In this document: positions 1-7,997 of the stretch, piece by piece
How the letters are laid out: each line of letters opens with the position of its first letter
Position numbering within the stretch: the first letter of the stretch is position 1
Source: an uncultured Alphaproteobacteria bacterium
Lineage (GTDB): Bacteria > Pseudomonadota > Alphaproteobacteria > Micropepsales > Micropepsaceae
Direction: 5' to 3'
Length of the DNA stretch: 39,822 nucleotides
Assembly (NCBI GenBank): GCA_937865685.1
Contig: CALMGU010000005.1
Span: 1 to 39,822 of the forward strand
Notes under the pieces: generated by a model
Database searches by the model: none
What the model was told of the DNA's origin: nothing
Seen by the model: the letters and a program-made list of their open reading frames with translations, nothing else
Position numbers and translations under genes: made by a program

Positions 1-717
1 GGGGTGGAAGGGCACGGTGTCCTGCGGGCTCTTCACGTCGATGCCGAGCGGATTGTTGTTGCCCGGAACATGCAGCGCCCAGACGTGCAGACCGACCACG
101 CCCGCGATGATGAAGGGCAAGAGGTAGTGCAGCGAGAAGAAGCGGTTGAGCGTGGCGTCGCCCACCGCGAAATCGCCCCACAGCCAGGTGGCGATGTGGC
201 TGCCGATCACGGGGATGGCGCTGAACAGGTTGGTGATGACGGTGGCGCCCCAGAAGGACATCTGGCCCCAGGGCAGCACATAGCCGAAGAAGGCCGTGGC
301 CATCATCAGAAGATAGATCAGGACGCCGATGATCCAGATCAATTCGCGCGGCGCCTTGTACGAGCCATAATAAAGGCCGCGGAACATATGGATATAGACG
401 GCGAGGAAGAACATCGACGCGCCGTTGGAGTGGATATAGCGGATCAGCCAGCCGTAATTGACGTCGCGCATGATGGCTTCGACTGAGTCGAAGGCCAGGC
501 CCGCATTCGCCACATAATGCATGGCGAGCACGATGCCGGTGAGGATCTGCACACCAAGGCAGAAGGTGAGGATGCCGCCGAAGGTGTACCAGATGTTCAG
601 GTTCCGGGGCGTGGGGAAGGTCTGCATGGTGTCATGCATCAGCCGCGGCAACGGCAGACGCTGATCAATCCACTTTTCGAAACCGGACTTGGGCGTATAG
701 GTCGATGGACCGGACAT
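1..717 (-). CDS. petB: cytochrome b subunit of the bc1 complex (3' part cut by window edge)
   Basis: Cytochrome b is the haem-bearing membrane subunit of ubiquinol:cytochrome c oxidoreductase. It oxidises ubiquinol and passes electrons across the inner membrane. The ATG at 717 is preceded by AGGAG and opens a reading frame that runs off the left edge, so 239 codons are visible. The translation contains the family hallmark [19 protein letters not shown]. It also has the haem-ligand histidines in the helices around [20 protein letters not shown] and LHVWALH. Family members have about 400 or more residues, so roughly half is missing. It lies 12 bases downstream of the Rieske gene in the usual petA-petB order; cytochrome c1 would be expected beyond the window. 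Identification is secure. Confidence 0.96.
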   Translation of the reverse strand, partial: MSGPSTYTPKSGFEKWIDQRLPLPRLMHDTMQTFPTPRNLNIWYTFGGILTFCLGVQILTGIVLAMHYVANAGLAFDSVEAIMRDVNYGWLIRYIHSNGASMFFLAVYIHMFRGLYYGSYKAPRELIWIIGVLIYLLMMATAFFGYVLPWGQMSFWGATVITNLFSAIPVIGSHIATWLWGDFAVGDATLNRFFSLHYLLPFIIAGVVGLHVWALHVPGNNNPLGIDVKSPQDTVPFHP

Positions 718-729
718 TCTTTATGCTCC

Positions 730-1281
730 TCAACCGACCTTGACGCGGGTGTCTGTCAGAAATGCGTATGGCGGAACCGCCAGATTTTCCGGCGCGGGTC
801 CTTTGCGGATGCGGCCGGAGGTATCGTATTGCGAGCCATGGCAGTGGCAGAGCCATCCGCCGTAATCGCCTTCGAAACCGGTGGGCGTGCAGCCCAGATG
901 GGTGCAGACGCCGATCAACACCAGCCATTCCGGCTTGATCACGCGATCTTCGTCGGCGGCCGACGCGGTGTCGGGCTTATTGGCGTTGCGCGCCAAAGGA
1001 TCGGGAAGGCTGCTGATCTCGACCTTCTTCGCCGAGTCGATCTCGGCGGGCGAGCGGTGACGGATGAACAGCGGATGGCCGCGCCATTTCACCACGATCT
1101 GCTGGCCGACGGCGACGGGCGAAAGATCCACTTCCACGGTGGACAGCGCGAGCGCCGCGGCGGAGGGGTTCATCTGGTCGATGAAGGGCCAGGCGGCGGC
1201 GGCGGCGCCGACAGCGGCCATGGCGCCCGATGCCACGTAGAGAAAATCTCGGCGTGTTCCATCCATTGTCGTTGCTGTCAC
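730..1281 (-). CDS. petA: Rieske iron-sulfur subunit of the bc1 complex
   Basis: This is the 2Fe-2S subunit of the bc1 complex, which takes the first electron from ubiquinol and delivers it to cytochrome c1. The two cluster motifs are CTHLGC and CHCHGSQYD in the C-terminal half. The N-terminus has a twin-arginine-like TRRDF followed by a hydrophobic anchor (VASGAMAAVGAAAAAWPF), as expected for a Tat-dependent membrane-anchored protein. The start is debatable. GTG at 1290 lies inside the ribosome-binding site, while GTG at 1281 sits about 8 bases after GAAGG and gives 183 residues. ATG at 1266 is about 20 bases away from it. I favour 1281. It heads the operon with cytochrome b. Confidence 0.95.
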   Translation of the reverse strand: MTATTMDGTRRDFLYVASGAMAAVGAAAAAWPFIDQMNPSAAALALSTVEVDLSPVAVGQQIVVKWRGHPLFIRHRSPAEIDSAKKVEISSLPDPLARNANKPDTASAADEDRVIKPEWLVLIGVCTHLGCTPTGFEGDYGGWLCHCHGSQYDTSGRIRKGPAPENLAVPPYAFLTDTRVKVG

Positions 1282-1284
1282 CGG

Positions 1285-1294
1285 GATCACCTTC
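1285..1294 (-). promoter_or_regulatory. extended Shine-Dalgarno sequence of the Rieske gene
   Basis: On the minus strand GAAGGTGATC differs by one base from GGAGGTGATC, the full complement of the 16S rRNA tail. It overlaps the possible GTG start at 1290 and is correctly spaced for the GTG at 1281, which is why I chose the shorter protein. This is read directly from the sequence; use of the site is inferred. Confidence 0.6.
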
Positions 1295-1483
1295 TTTAAA
1301 AGCAGTCAGAGACTGGCGTAAGGAAATTAGTCGTGGCGGGAATGCAAGCCCCGGCCCACGGAATAGCCCGAAACGCGCCCGTCCGCGCGGTAAAATAGAG
1401 AGTCGAATTTCGAGGGTCTTGCGGCACGATGCCGCAGAAAATGCCTTATCCGCCCGTGTCTTGGGCCATCATGGGGGACGAAT

Positions 1484-1942
1484 TTGCGCCTGGCGCTCTA
1501 CCAGCCTGACATTCCACAAAATGCCGGTTCGCTGATGCGGCTATGCGCCTGCCTGGGGGTTCCCATGGATATCATCGAGCCTTGTGGATTTCTGCTCACG
1601 GACCGCAATTTCCGGCGGGCGGGGATGGATTACCGGGCCGGAACCGACCTTACCCGGCACGAATCCTGGGACGCCTTCCGGGCCAAGGCCCCCGGCCGGC
1701 TCCTGCTCCTCACCACCCGGGCGGCCCAGTCCTATACCGGCTTTGCCTTCCAGCCGTCCGACACCCTGATTCTGGGCCGTGAAAGCGCCGGGGTGCCCGA
1801 AGCCGTCCATCAGGCCGCCGACGAGCGGCTTCTGATCCCCATGCGGCCGGGGATGCGCTCGATCAATGTGGCGCAGGCCGCCGCCATGGTCTTGGGCGAA
1901 GGCTTGCGTCAGACTGGCGCCTTTCCAGGGGCAAGCGCGTGA
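1484..1942 (+). CDS. trmL: tRNA (cytidine(34)-2'-O)-methyltransferase TrmL
   Basis: This is a SPOUT-class methyltransferase that 2'-O-methylates the wobble nucleotide of leucine tRNAs using S-adenosylmethionine. At 152 residues it is the usual minimal length. The family signatures are LYQPDIPQNAGSLMRLCAC at the N-terminus, LILGRESAGVPE in the middle, and IPMRPGMRSINVAQAAAMV at the C-terminal trefoil knot that binds the cofactor. The start is a TTG preceded by GGGGGAC at a good distance; no ATG competes before residue 18. It runs divergently from the Rieske gene, and its stop overlaps the GTG start of the next gene by 4 bases, so the two are probably co-transcribed and translationally coupled. 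Confidence 0.93.
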   Translation: MRLALYQPDIPQNAGSLMRLCACLGVPMDIIEPCGFLLTDRNFRRAGMDYRAGTDLTRHESWDAFRAKAPGRLLLLTTRAAQSYTGFAFQPSDTLILGRESAGVPEAVHQAADERLLIPMRPGMRSINVAQAAAMVLGEGLRQTGAFPGASA

Positions 1943-2544
1943 TTCATTTCACATTATTCGATCAGGGCGGTCTTTTCGCACTTGCCCAGGTGCTGATGAT
2001 CGATGTGGTGCTGGCGGGCGACAATGCCGTGGTGATCGGCCTGGCCGCCGCCCGGGTCCCGCCCCAGCTGAGGCGCAAAGTGATCCTGTTCGGCCTGGCC
2101 GCCGCCGTGCTTCTGCGGGTGGCGATGGCCTTCGTGGCCGTGCAGCTGATGCAGATCATCGGCCTCACCCTGGCGGGCGGCATTCTTCTTTTATGGGTGA
2201 GCTGGCGTTTCTGGCGCGACATTTCCGGCGGCCCCGCCAAGGACCATGCCGAAATCGATCCCAACGCGTCCCTGCGCCGGGCCATCATGCAGATCACCTT
2301 GGCCGATGTCTCCATGTCGCTGGACAATGTCCTGGCGGTGGCAGGCGCGGCCCGCGACCATCTCGACGTCCTGGTGATCGGCCTTTTGATGTCAGTGGCG
2401 CTGATGGGCGCGGCCGCCAACCTGATCGCCCGCCTGCTCGAGCGCTATCGCTGGATCAGCTATGTGGGCCTGGCGATCGTGATCTATGTCGCCATATCGA
2501 TGGTCTGGTCCGGCAGCCAGGACGTGATGAAGATCATGGGCTGA
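1939..2544 (+). CDS. TerC family integral membrane protein, YjbE type
   Basis: This is a 201-residue polytopic inner-membrane protein of the TerC family, YjbE subgroup. Members of the wider family are implicated in metal (manganese) export, but the role of this one is inferred. Two characteristic acidic membrane motifs are present: DVVLAGDNAVVIGLAA near residue 22 and LADVSMSLDNVLAVAGAA near residue 120. These are the inverted half-repeats that define the family. About seven hydrophobic segments can be counted, the last ending just before the C-terminus. The GTG start overlaps the trmL stop (GTGA). A large palindromic repeat follows directly after the stop, towards the convergent PP2C gene. 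Confidence 0.88.
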   Translation: MIHFTLFDQGGLFALAQVLMIDVVLAGDNAVVIGLAAARVPPQLRRKVILFGLAAAVLLRVAMAFVAVQLMQIIGLTLAGGILLLWVSWRFWRDISGGPAKDHAEIDPNASLRRAIMQITLADVSMSLDNVLAVAGAARDHLDVLVIGLLMSVALMGAAANLIARLLERYRWISYVGLAIVIYVAISMVWSGSQDVMKIMG

Positions 2545-2550
2545 TCGTCC

Positions 2551-2605
2551 GGCCCTTCGACAAGCTCAAGGTCCTCATGCTGAGCCTGTCGAAGCATGAG
2601 GGGCC
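2551..2605. repeat. intergenic palindromic repeat with two alternative hairpins
   Basis: Arms CTTCGACAAGCTCA (2555-2568) and TGAGCCTGTCGAAG (2581-2594) pair at 13 of 14 positions. A second perfect pair, CCTCATGCT (2573-2581) and AGCATGAGG (2593-2601), shares the right arm, so the two stems exclude each other. GGCCC and GGGCC bound the unit. Repeats built on CTTCGACA..CTCA are common between genes in alphaproteobacteria. It lies between convergent genes and could end transcription in either direction, though no T-tract follows. Confidence 0.75.
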
Positions 2606-2702
2606 TTCGCTCAACCGACTCGCAGCACAACTGCCTACCGCCGCTCAACGCGATCGTCACGACGCTGGCGCTAAACGATCGCGCTGAGATCGCCACACGC
2701 GC

Positions 2703-3560
2703 CTAGGCAACTCGCAGCAGCACGGCGGTAGCATCATCGCTTTTCTTGAAGCGGGGAAATTTCTCGCCCAAAGGATCTTGATCCTCGATGGCGCGCAATT
2801 CCGCGCCGAGTGCCGCCAATCCTTTCGCCACCGCCGCCGCCATCAGCGCCTGTATCGAATAAGCGCCGTAATCGCTGACCAGCGCCAGAAAGCCGTCGCT
2901 GGCGATCAGCAGCAGCGCATCTTTCTGCAGCGACAGGTGATGCCGCGAAACATGACCGGCGGCCCGCACATCCGGCGAAAACAGCCAGTTGCGGCCGCTG
3001 TTGATGCGATTGCGCGCGGCGCGCAGCAATGGCTCGATCTGGGGCCGGTTGATCCCGGAGGCGGCGGACATGTTCGCCATCTGCGCCACCATCCTGGCCC
3101 GCGCCGCCTCCGCTTGACGCTTCTCCAACGTCTCGCCGACCGTCTCGATCTTTCCGTCCTGTTCGACAATCGCGGCGCAATCACCGAACCAAAGAAATTC
3201 TATTTCTGACTTCTGCGAATCTTTGCCCTGCTCCACAGCCAACATTAAAGACGCACAAGGCGTCTGCCATTTCTCCCGTATGGGTTCGCGCGTCAGGCCC
3301 GCAAAACTTTTCTCCGCATCGGCCAGCGCATGCTTCAGCGCTTCTTGCGGCACATCACCGTCCTTCAGATGCGCGGCCAGACGCCGGGCGCCGAATTGCG
3401 CGATCCAAGCGGCATCGCTGGCGCCAGGCAACAGCGAAGGGCCCAGCGGCGTGGCCCCATCCAGCACCAAAGCGGCATGATCCAGATGCGCGAACGCATC
3501 CTCATTCGGCTTGGCGGCATCGCCGGGCAAGGAAAGTTGATCAAGCAGGATCAGACTCAT
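2703..3560 (-). CDS. PP2C-family serine/threonine protein phosphatase
   Basis: This 285-residue protein has the spaced metal-binding motifs of the PP2C/PPM fold: KPNEDAF and VLDGAT near the N-terminus, FGDC in the middle, ASDGFLAL around residue 215, and KSDDATAVLLRV at the very end. These place the aspartates that hold two metal ions for phosphoserine/threonine hydrolysis. No membrane segment or regulatory domain is visible, so it should act in the cytoplasm. The start is the ATG at 3560, which overlaps the stop of the CCA enzyme as ATGA. A longer open frame upstream is only a shadow of that gene. It is last in a four-gene coupled run. No partner kinase is seen nearby, so the substrate is unknown. 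Confidence 0.85.
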   Translation of the reverse strand: MSLILLDQLSLPGDAAKPNEDAFAHLDHAALVLDGATPLGPSLLPGASDAAWIAQFGARRLAAHLKDGDVPQEALKHALADAEKSFAGLTREPIREKWQTPCASLMLAVEQGKDSQKSEIEFLWFGDCAAIVEQDGKIETVGETLEKRQAEAARARMVAQMANMSAASGINRPQIEPLLRAARNRINSGRNWLFSPDVRAAGHVSRHHLSLQKDALLLIASDGFLALVSDYGAYSIQALMAAAVAKGLAALGAELRAIEDQDPLGEKFPRFKKSDDATAVLLRVA

Positions 3561-4777
3561 GATTTGATCACGCTTTTCAGCTTTTCCATCAGCGCCGCTT
3601 CGTCGGGCAGGAAACCCTCGTCCATCCACCAGGCTTCCACCGCCGCCAGCACCCGCCCTACTTCGGGGCCTTCCGGCACGCCCGCCGCCATCGCTTCGCG
3701 CCCGGTCAAGGGAAAACGCGGACGTTCCCAGCTTCCGGCGATGGACAGCAGCATCCGCCACGGGATCGCGCCCGCGCCGCGAGGGCTCGCCGCCCAGCGC
3801 AGCAACACCAGATCGCGGAACCGCGCGGCGCCGATGCGATAAAGCAGCCGGCGCACATCCGCCGCCGACAGATGGGCGGCGATCTTCTCCTGCGACGAAG
3901 CCAAGCCTTCCAGCCGCGCCCGTTCGGCGCCGGACAGTTTCAGCCGCTCGCCCACCGCCTTCGCCACCTCCGCATCGTCTGGCAGCAGCGCGGCCAAGCG
4001 CAGAATCGCATCGGGCGGAAATTGATTATCCGCTTCGATCAGCACCAGATTTTCCAGGCGCGGCAATTGCAGCGCATGGGGCAGCAACTCCGGCAGCACC
4101 CCTGAGGCCGCCATCACGCGGAGCGACCGCAGGGGATTGGGACATTCCAGAAGCCGCAGCATCTCCTTGGCGATGCGCTCGCCCGACAATTGCGCCAGCC
4201 CCGCCTTGGCATCGGCCGCGGCATGCAGGGCTTCGGCATCAAGGTCGCCCTTGCCGTACCAGGCATGAAAGCGGAACAGGCGCAGGATGCGCAAATAATC
4301 TTCCCGGATGCGCGTGGCCGCGTCGCCGACAAAGCGGACCCGCCCCGCGATCAAATCTTCCACTCCGCCATGATAATCGAAGATTTCGCCATCGCTGGTG
4401 GCGTAGAGCGCATTCATGGTGAAGTCGCGGCGCGCGGAATCCTCCAGCCAGTCGTCGGTATACTCCACCACGGCGTGACGGCCATCGGTTTCCACGTCAT
4501 GCCGGAGGCTGGTCACCTCGAATGGCCGGCCGTTCAGGATCGCGGTTACCGTGCCGTGCGCCAATCCGGTGGGCAGCGCCTTGATGCCTGCGATCTGCAA
4601 CCGCTGCAGCGTTTCTTCGGGCGGCATCGGCACGGCAATGTCGATATCGTTCACCGGCCAGCCCGCCAACGCATTGCGCACCGCGCCGCCGACAAAGCGG
4701 CCTTCGGACAGCGCCGCCATCAGCTTGCGCGTCTCGGGTAATATCATCCAGTCATGTTTTGCGGGGTCCAGTTTCAT
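3557..4777 (-). CDS. cca: CCA tRNA nucleotidyltransferase / poly(A) polymerase family
   Basis: This 406-residue class II nucleotidyltransferase adds or repairs the CCA end of tRNA from CTP and ATP. The head domain carries FVGGAVRNALAG followed by the catalytic pair in DIDIAV (D44 and D46). Next come motif EYTDDWLEDSARRDFTMNALY and the RIREDYLRILRLFRFHAWYG helix, which contacts the base and tRNA. No C-terminal HD domain is visible, as is usual for the alphaproteobacterial type. CCA addition and poly(A) polymerase cannot be separated by eye. The ATG at 4777 overlaps the Nudix stop, and the stop overlaps the PP2C start, both as ATGA. The frame remains open upstream but inside the Nudix gene. Confidence 0.9.
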   Translation of the reverse strand: MKLDPAKHDWMILPETRKLMAALSEGRFVGGAVRNALAGWPVNDIDIAVPMPPEETLQRLQIAGIKALPTGLAHGTVTAILNGRPFEVTSLRHDVETDGRHAVVEYTDDWLEDSARRDFTMNALYATSDGEIFDYHGGVEDLIAGRVRFVGDAATRIREDYLRILRLFRFHAWYGKGDLDAEALHAAADAKAGLAQLSGERIAKEMLRLLECPNPLRSLRVMAASGVLPELLPHALQLPRLENLVLIEADNQFPPDAILRLAALLPDDAEVAKAVGERLKLSGAERARLEGLASSQEKIAAHLSAADVRRLLYRIGAARFRDLVLLRWAASPRGAGAIPWRMLLSIAGSWERPRFPLTGREAMAAGVPEGPEVGRVLAAVEAWWMDEGFLPDEAALMEKLKSVIKS

Positions 4778-5409
4778 CGTGCGCCACCCGTGAGGCGCGT
4801 CGCGAAATCCACCAGGATCGCGGCGGTCGCGCCCCAGATGGTGCGGCCTTCCGGCGAGAAGACATAAAAGCTGCGCTCGCGCCCGCCCCATATCCGCGTT
4901 TCCCGCCGCCGGTTGGCGGGATCCAGAAAAAAGGCCAGCGGCGCTTCGAAGGCTTCGGCCACCTCGTCGGGATTGGGCGCGAGCGTGAAGCCGTCAGACA
5001 AGACGCCCACCACCGGCGAGATGTCATAGCCCGTGCCGGTGCGGTAGCGCGGCAGATAACCGGCGACGCTGACAAAGGCCGGCTCGATCCCGGTCTCCTC
5101 CATGGTCTCGCGCAGCGCCGTTTCCACCGGCGACAGATCGGATGCTTCGCTGCGCCCGCCGGGAAAACTCACCTGCCCGCTATGGCGCGCCAGATGCGCC
5201 GTGCGCTGGGTGAACAGAATGCTGGGTTCGGGCCGCATGATCACGGGCAACAGCACGGCGGCTTCCGTCGCCGCGATCTGGTCCGGTGGACGAAGTTCGG
5301 GATGCAGGTCGTAATCGTCATGGCCGATATGATCGGGCGGCGCGGCCAAGAGCACGCCCCGCAGCGCGGCGAGCGGATCATCTTTCAGGCGCGCCAGGAC
5401 ATCCCTCAC
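4774..5409 (-). CDS. Nudix hydrolase, probable CoA pyrophosphatase (NudL type)
   Basis: This 211-residue Nudix protein resembles the CoA pyrophosphatase group, which cleaves coenzyme A and its derivatives to 3',5'-ADP and a phosphopantetheine product. The group signature SFPGGRSEASD is followed by the Nudix box residues ALRETMEETGIE, giving the metal-binding REXXEE core. An upstream segment, ILFTQRTAHLARHSGQVSFPGG, matches the extra motif that marks this group. The start is a GTG at 5409, overlapping the DUF1285 stop as GTGA, and the stop overlaps the cca start. It belongs to the coupled operon DUF1285-Nudix-cca-PP2C. CoA is the best substrate guess from the family. Confidence 0.87.
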   Translation of the reverse strand: MRDVLARLKDDPLAALRGVLLAAPPDHIGHDDYDLHPELRPPDQIAATEAAVLLPVIMRPEPSILFTQRTAHLARHSGQVSFPGGRSEASDLSPVETALRETMEETGIEPAFVSVAGYLPRYRTGTGYDISPVVGVLSDGFTLAPNPDEVAEAFEAPLAFFLDPANRRRETRIWGGRERSFYVFSPEGRTIWGATAAILVDFATRLTGGAR

Positions 5410-5978
5410 GGCACGGCGCCCATCACGAAGAAATTTTTATCGCTCCACACGCCCAGATCCTTGCCCCGCATCACGGCGCGCTCGACCAGCTGATAATAGA
5501 CCGGCCGCGCCACTTTTGCTTCCAGTCCGCGGCGCACATGCAAATAAGGCACGGGCGCGCCGCTTTTGGCGTCGGGCACGAATCGCAACCCGTGATTCGG
5601 GCCCGCCGTCACATCGTCACCCACATTGGTGGTGAATGTCAGGCACTGACTTTCCCCCTCCCCCAGAATGGCCATCGCAACCGCCATGAAAGGCGCATCC
5701 TCGACCGCGATCGAGAGTTTCTCCGCCGGTGTCACCAGCATGAAACCCTCGTCATCTTTGCGCAGGATGGTCGAGAACAGCCGCACCAGGGCCGGGCGCC
5801 GGATGGGTTCGCCCTGATGAAACCAGCTTCCATCCCGGGCGATCCTGATCCCGCTGTCGCCGCAATAGTCGGGATTCCAGCGTTCCACCGGCGGCAACCC
5901 GGCATGGCTCCGGGCAGCTGTCTCCAGCCCGGCAAGGTCCCGGCTTGAGGGAAGGCCGGAAGATGGGTCGCGCGCCAT
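5406..5978 (-). CDS. DUF1285 domain protein
   Basis: This is a conserved alphaproteobacterial protein of unknown function (DUF1285). Recognisable features are the aromatic RDGSWFHQGEPIRRPALVRLFSTIL stretch, the PAEKLSIAVEDAPF strand pair, and a C-terminal FFVMG. No signal peptide or membrane helix is visible. I chose the ATG at 5978, giving 190 residues. A perfect TATAAT element covers the alternative ATG at 6002, which would then lie upstream of the likely transcription start. It is the first gene of the four-gene minus-strand run and is divergent from moxR. Its position upstream of a Nudix and a CCA enzyme suggests a housekeeping role but does not define it. Confidence 0.8.
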   Translation of the reverse strand: MARDPSSGLPSSRDLAGLETAARSHAGLPPVERWNPDYCGDSGIRIARDGSWFHQGEPIRRPALVRLFSTILRKDDEGFMLVTPAEKLSIAVEDAPFMAVAMAILGEGESQCLTFTTNVGDDVTAGPNHGLRFVPDAKSGAPVPYLHVRRGLEAKVARPVYYQLVERAVMRGKDLGVWSDKNFFVMGAVP

Positions 5979-6000
5979 GACCGATTTATGCCGCTTCCGC

Positions 6001-6029
6001 ATTATAAGTGAAGGCTGGGTGGGTTTTGA
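6001..6029 (-). promoter_or_regulatory. putative sigma-70 promoter for the DUF1285-Nudix-cca-PP2C operon
   Basis: Read on the minus strand there is a perfect TATAAT (6006-6001) with a weak -35 TCAAAA (6029-6024) at 17-base spacing. The ATG at 5978 lies 22 bases downstream of the -10. The -35 overlaps the -35 of the divergent moxR promoter. Confidence 0.4.
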
Positions 6030-6053
6030 CAGTTGCCACGGCTGGTGCAGAAT
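6026..6053 (+). promoter_or_regulatory. putative sigma-70 promoter for the MoxR operon
   Basis: Perfect TTGACA at 6026-6031 and CAGAAT at 6048-6053 with a 16-base spacer, about 47 bases before the moxR ATG. The overlap with the divergent promoter suggests the two could compete for polymerase. Confidence 0.4.
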
Positions 6054-6100
6054 GACGGTTCCCCAGCATACGGCGGCAGGAAAGACACGAGAAAACCCGC

Positions 6101-7102
6101 ATGATCCAGGACGCCGAGACCCTTAGCGGACACGATGCCCCGGCCCGGCTGGAAGCCGTGGCTCAGACATTCGCTGCTGCGAAGAAACGTCTTGGTCAGG
6201 TGATCTTCGGCCAGGACGATGTGATCGAACAATCGCTGGTCACCCTCCTGGCGGGGGGGCATGGGCTTCTGATCGGCGTGCCCGGCCTGGCCAAGACCAA
6301 GCTGGTGGAAACCTTGGCCATCGTGCTGGGCCTGGACACCAGCCGCATCCAGTTCACGCCCGACCTGATGCCCACCGACATCACCGGCTCCGAAGTGATG
6401 GAGGAAAGCGCCTCGGGCAGCCGCGCCTTCCGCTTCATCCAAGGCCCCGTCTTCACTCAGCTTCTGATGGCGGACGAAATCAACCGCGCGTCCCCACGCA
6501 CCCAATCGGCGCTGCTGCAGGCGATGCAGGAAAAGCATGTCACCGTGGCGGGCGCGCGTTACGACCTGCCCCGCCTGTTTCATGTCCTGGCGACCCAGAA
6601 TCCGTTGGAGCAGGAAGGCACCTATGCCCTGCCCGAAGCCCAGCTCGACCGTTTCCTGCTGCAGATCGATGTGGGCTATCCCGATCTGGAGTCGGAGCGC
6701 CGCATGCTGCTTGCCACCACCATGGGCGAGGAAGCGCGCGCCACGCGGGTCTGCGGGCCCGAAGATCTGATCGCGGCCCAGGCATTGGTGCGGCGCATGC
6801 CGGTGGGCGAGAAAGTGATGGAGTCGATCCTCACTTTGGTGCGCGCGGCGCGTCCCGATTCCGATCATGACGAAACCCGCGGCCTGATCGCCTGGGGTCC
6901 CGGTCCCCGCGCCAGCCAGGCTTTCATGCTGGCGGCGCGTGCGCGGGCGCTGCTGGATGGACGGCTGACGCCTTCCACCGACGACATCGTGGCGCTGGCG
7001 GGACCGGTGTTGCGCCATCGCATGGCACTCAGTTTCTCCGCGCGCGCGGAAGGCGCCACCACGGCGCAGGTGATCGAAAAGCTTTGCAACGCACTGCTTT
7101 GA
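6101..7102 (+). CDS. moxR: MoxR-family AAA+ ATPase
   Basis: This 333-residue AAA+ ATPase is of the MoxR type. Such proteins act as chaperone-like ATPases with VWA partner proteins to assemble or activate complexes. Walker A is GVPGLAKTK near residue 58 and Walker B is LLMADEINR near residue 120. Sensor I is ATQNPLEQEGTYALPEAQLDRF, and the C-terminal lid ends with GPVLRHRMALSF, a family hallmark. The start is an ATG preceded by GAAAAC rather than a strong ribosome-binding site. It leads a four-gene operon with DUF58, BatA/DUF4159 and VWA-like membrane proteins. This arrangement is widespread, and its client in this organism is unknown. Confidence 0.93.
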   Translation: MIQDAETLSGHDAPARLEAVAQTFAAAKKRLGQVIFGQDDVIEQSLVTLLAGGHGLLIGVPGLAKTKLVETLAIVLGLDTSRIQFTPDLMPTDITGSEVMEESASGSRAFRFIQGPVFTQLLMADEINRASPRTQSALLQAMQEKHVTVAGARYDLPRLFHVLATQNPLEQEGTYALPEAQLDRFLLQIDVGYPDLESERRMLLATTMGEEARATRVCGPEDLIAAQALVRRMPVGEKVMESILTLVRAARPDSDHDETRGLIAWGPGPRASQAFMLAARARALLDGRLTPSTDDIVALAGPVLRHRMALSFSARAEGATTAQVIEKLCNALL

Positions 7103-7112
7103 GGAATCTGGA

Positions 7113-7994
7113 TTGACAGGATTTTCGCCGCTCCAGCATGAAGCGGACGCTTTGGGCGCGGGGCTGCCACCGCTCATGGTGGCGGCGGACCGGCTTGCCG
7201 CATCGATCAGCCTGGGCGCGCATGGCCGTCGCAAGGCGGGCATCGGCGAAAATTTCTGGCAGTTCCGCCGCTATGGTTCGGCGGATTCGGTGGGCCGCAT
7301 CGATTGGCGCCAATCGGCAAAATCGCAGCATCTGTTCGTGCGCGAGCGTGAATGGGAAGCCGCCCAGACCGTCTGGTTCTGGCGGGACAGTGATCCGGGC
7401 ATGCGGTTCGGATCCGGTGATGTGAGCAAGCTTCAGCGCGCCAATCTTCTGCTCCTGGCGCTGGCCTCGCTTCTGGTGCGGGGCGGTGAGCGCGTGGGCC
7501 TGATGGGCGCCGATTATCTTCCCGCCGCGTCGCGTTTCACTCTGTCGCGCATAGGCCATTCCTTGCTCGATCCCGTCCTGCAGGAAAAAGAAAAGGCACG
7601 GGGCGAGCGCCATGACGGCCCGCCCGCCACGCCGATCGCGCGCGGATCGCGCATCGTCTGGCTGAGCGATTTTCTGGCGCCCGACGCGGAAGCGCGCATG
7701 ACCGGCTTCGCCCGGCTGGGCGCGGTGGGCCATCTGGTGCGGATCGTCGATCCGGCGGAAGAGGATTTTCCCTATAGCGGCCGGGCCCGTTTCGAATCCC
7801 CCCGGGGACGGGACAGTGCTTTGTTCGGCCGCGCCGAAAGCGTCGGCAAGGATTATCGCGCCCGCTTCGCCGCCCATGGCGAGGCCATCGCACGCACCGC
7901 CACGCGGCTTGGTTGGACCGTCACCACGCATCGCACCGATCACGCGCCGCAGAATGCCTTGATCGCCCTGCATGCCGCCATCGGGCCCGGCTGA
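7113..7994 (+). CDS. DUF58 domain protein (MoxR partner)
   Basis: This 293-residue DUF58 protein carries the domain core RRYGSADSVGRIDWRQSA followed by FVREREWEAAQTVWF, the motif shared across the family. The domain has a VWA-like fold and in MoxR operons is thought to work with the ATPase. The start is a TTG with GAGGAA six bases ahead. No transmembrane segment is obvious, unlike the longer DUF58 proteins with two N-terminal helices, so this is a soluble form. It follows moxR by 10 bases, and the next gene begins right at its stop. Confidence 0.87.
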   Translation: MTGFSPLQHEADALGAGLPPLMVAADRLAASISLGAHGRRKAGIGENFWQFRRYGSADSVGRIDWRQSAKSQHLFVREREWEAAQTVWFWRDSDPGMRFGSGDVSKLQRANLLLLALASLLVRGGERVGLMGADYLPAASRFTLSRIGHSLLDPVLQEKEKARGERHDGPPATPIARGSRIVWLSDFLAPDAEARMTGFARLGAVGHLVRIVDPAEEDFPYSGRARFESPRGRDSALFGRAESVGKDYRARFAAHGEAIARTATRLGWTVTTHRTDHAPQNALIALHAAIGPG

Positions 7995-7997
7995 GTG

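Noticed and set aside
1420..1436. TGCGGC/GCCGCA hairpin upstream of trmL as a terminator
   Set aside because: Six-base stem followed by GAAAA on the plus strand and no T-tract on either strand; it may simply be chance.
6002..7243. 413-codon minus-strand frame opposite moxR
   Set aside because: The plus strand carries Walker A and B motifs; the minus frame has no family features.
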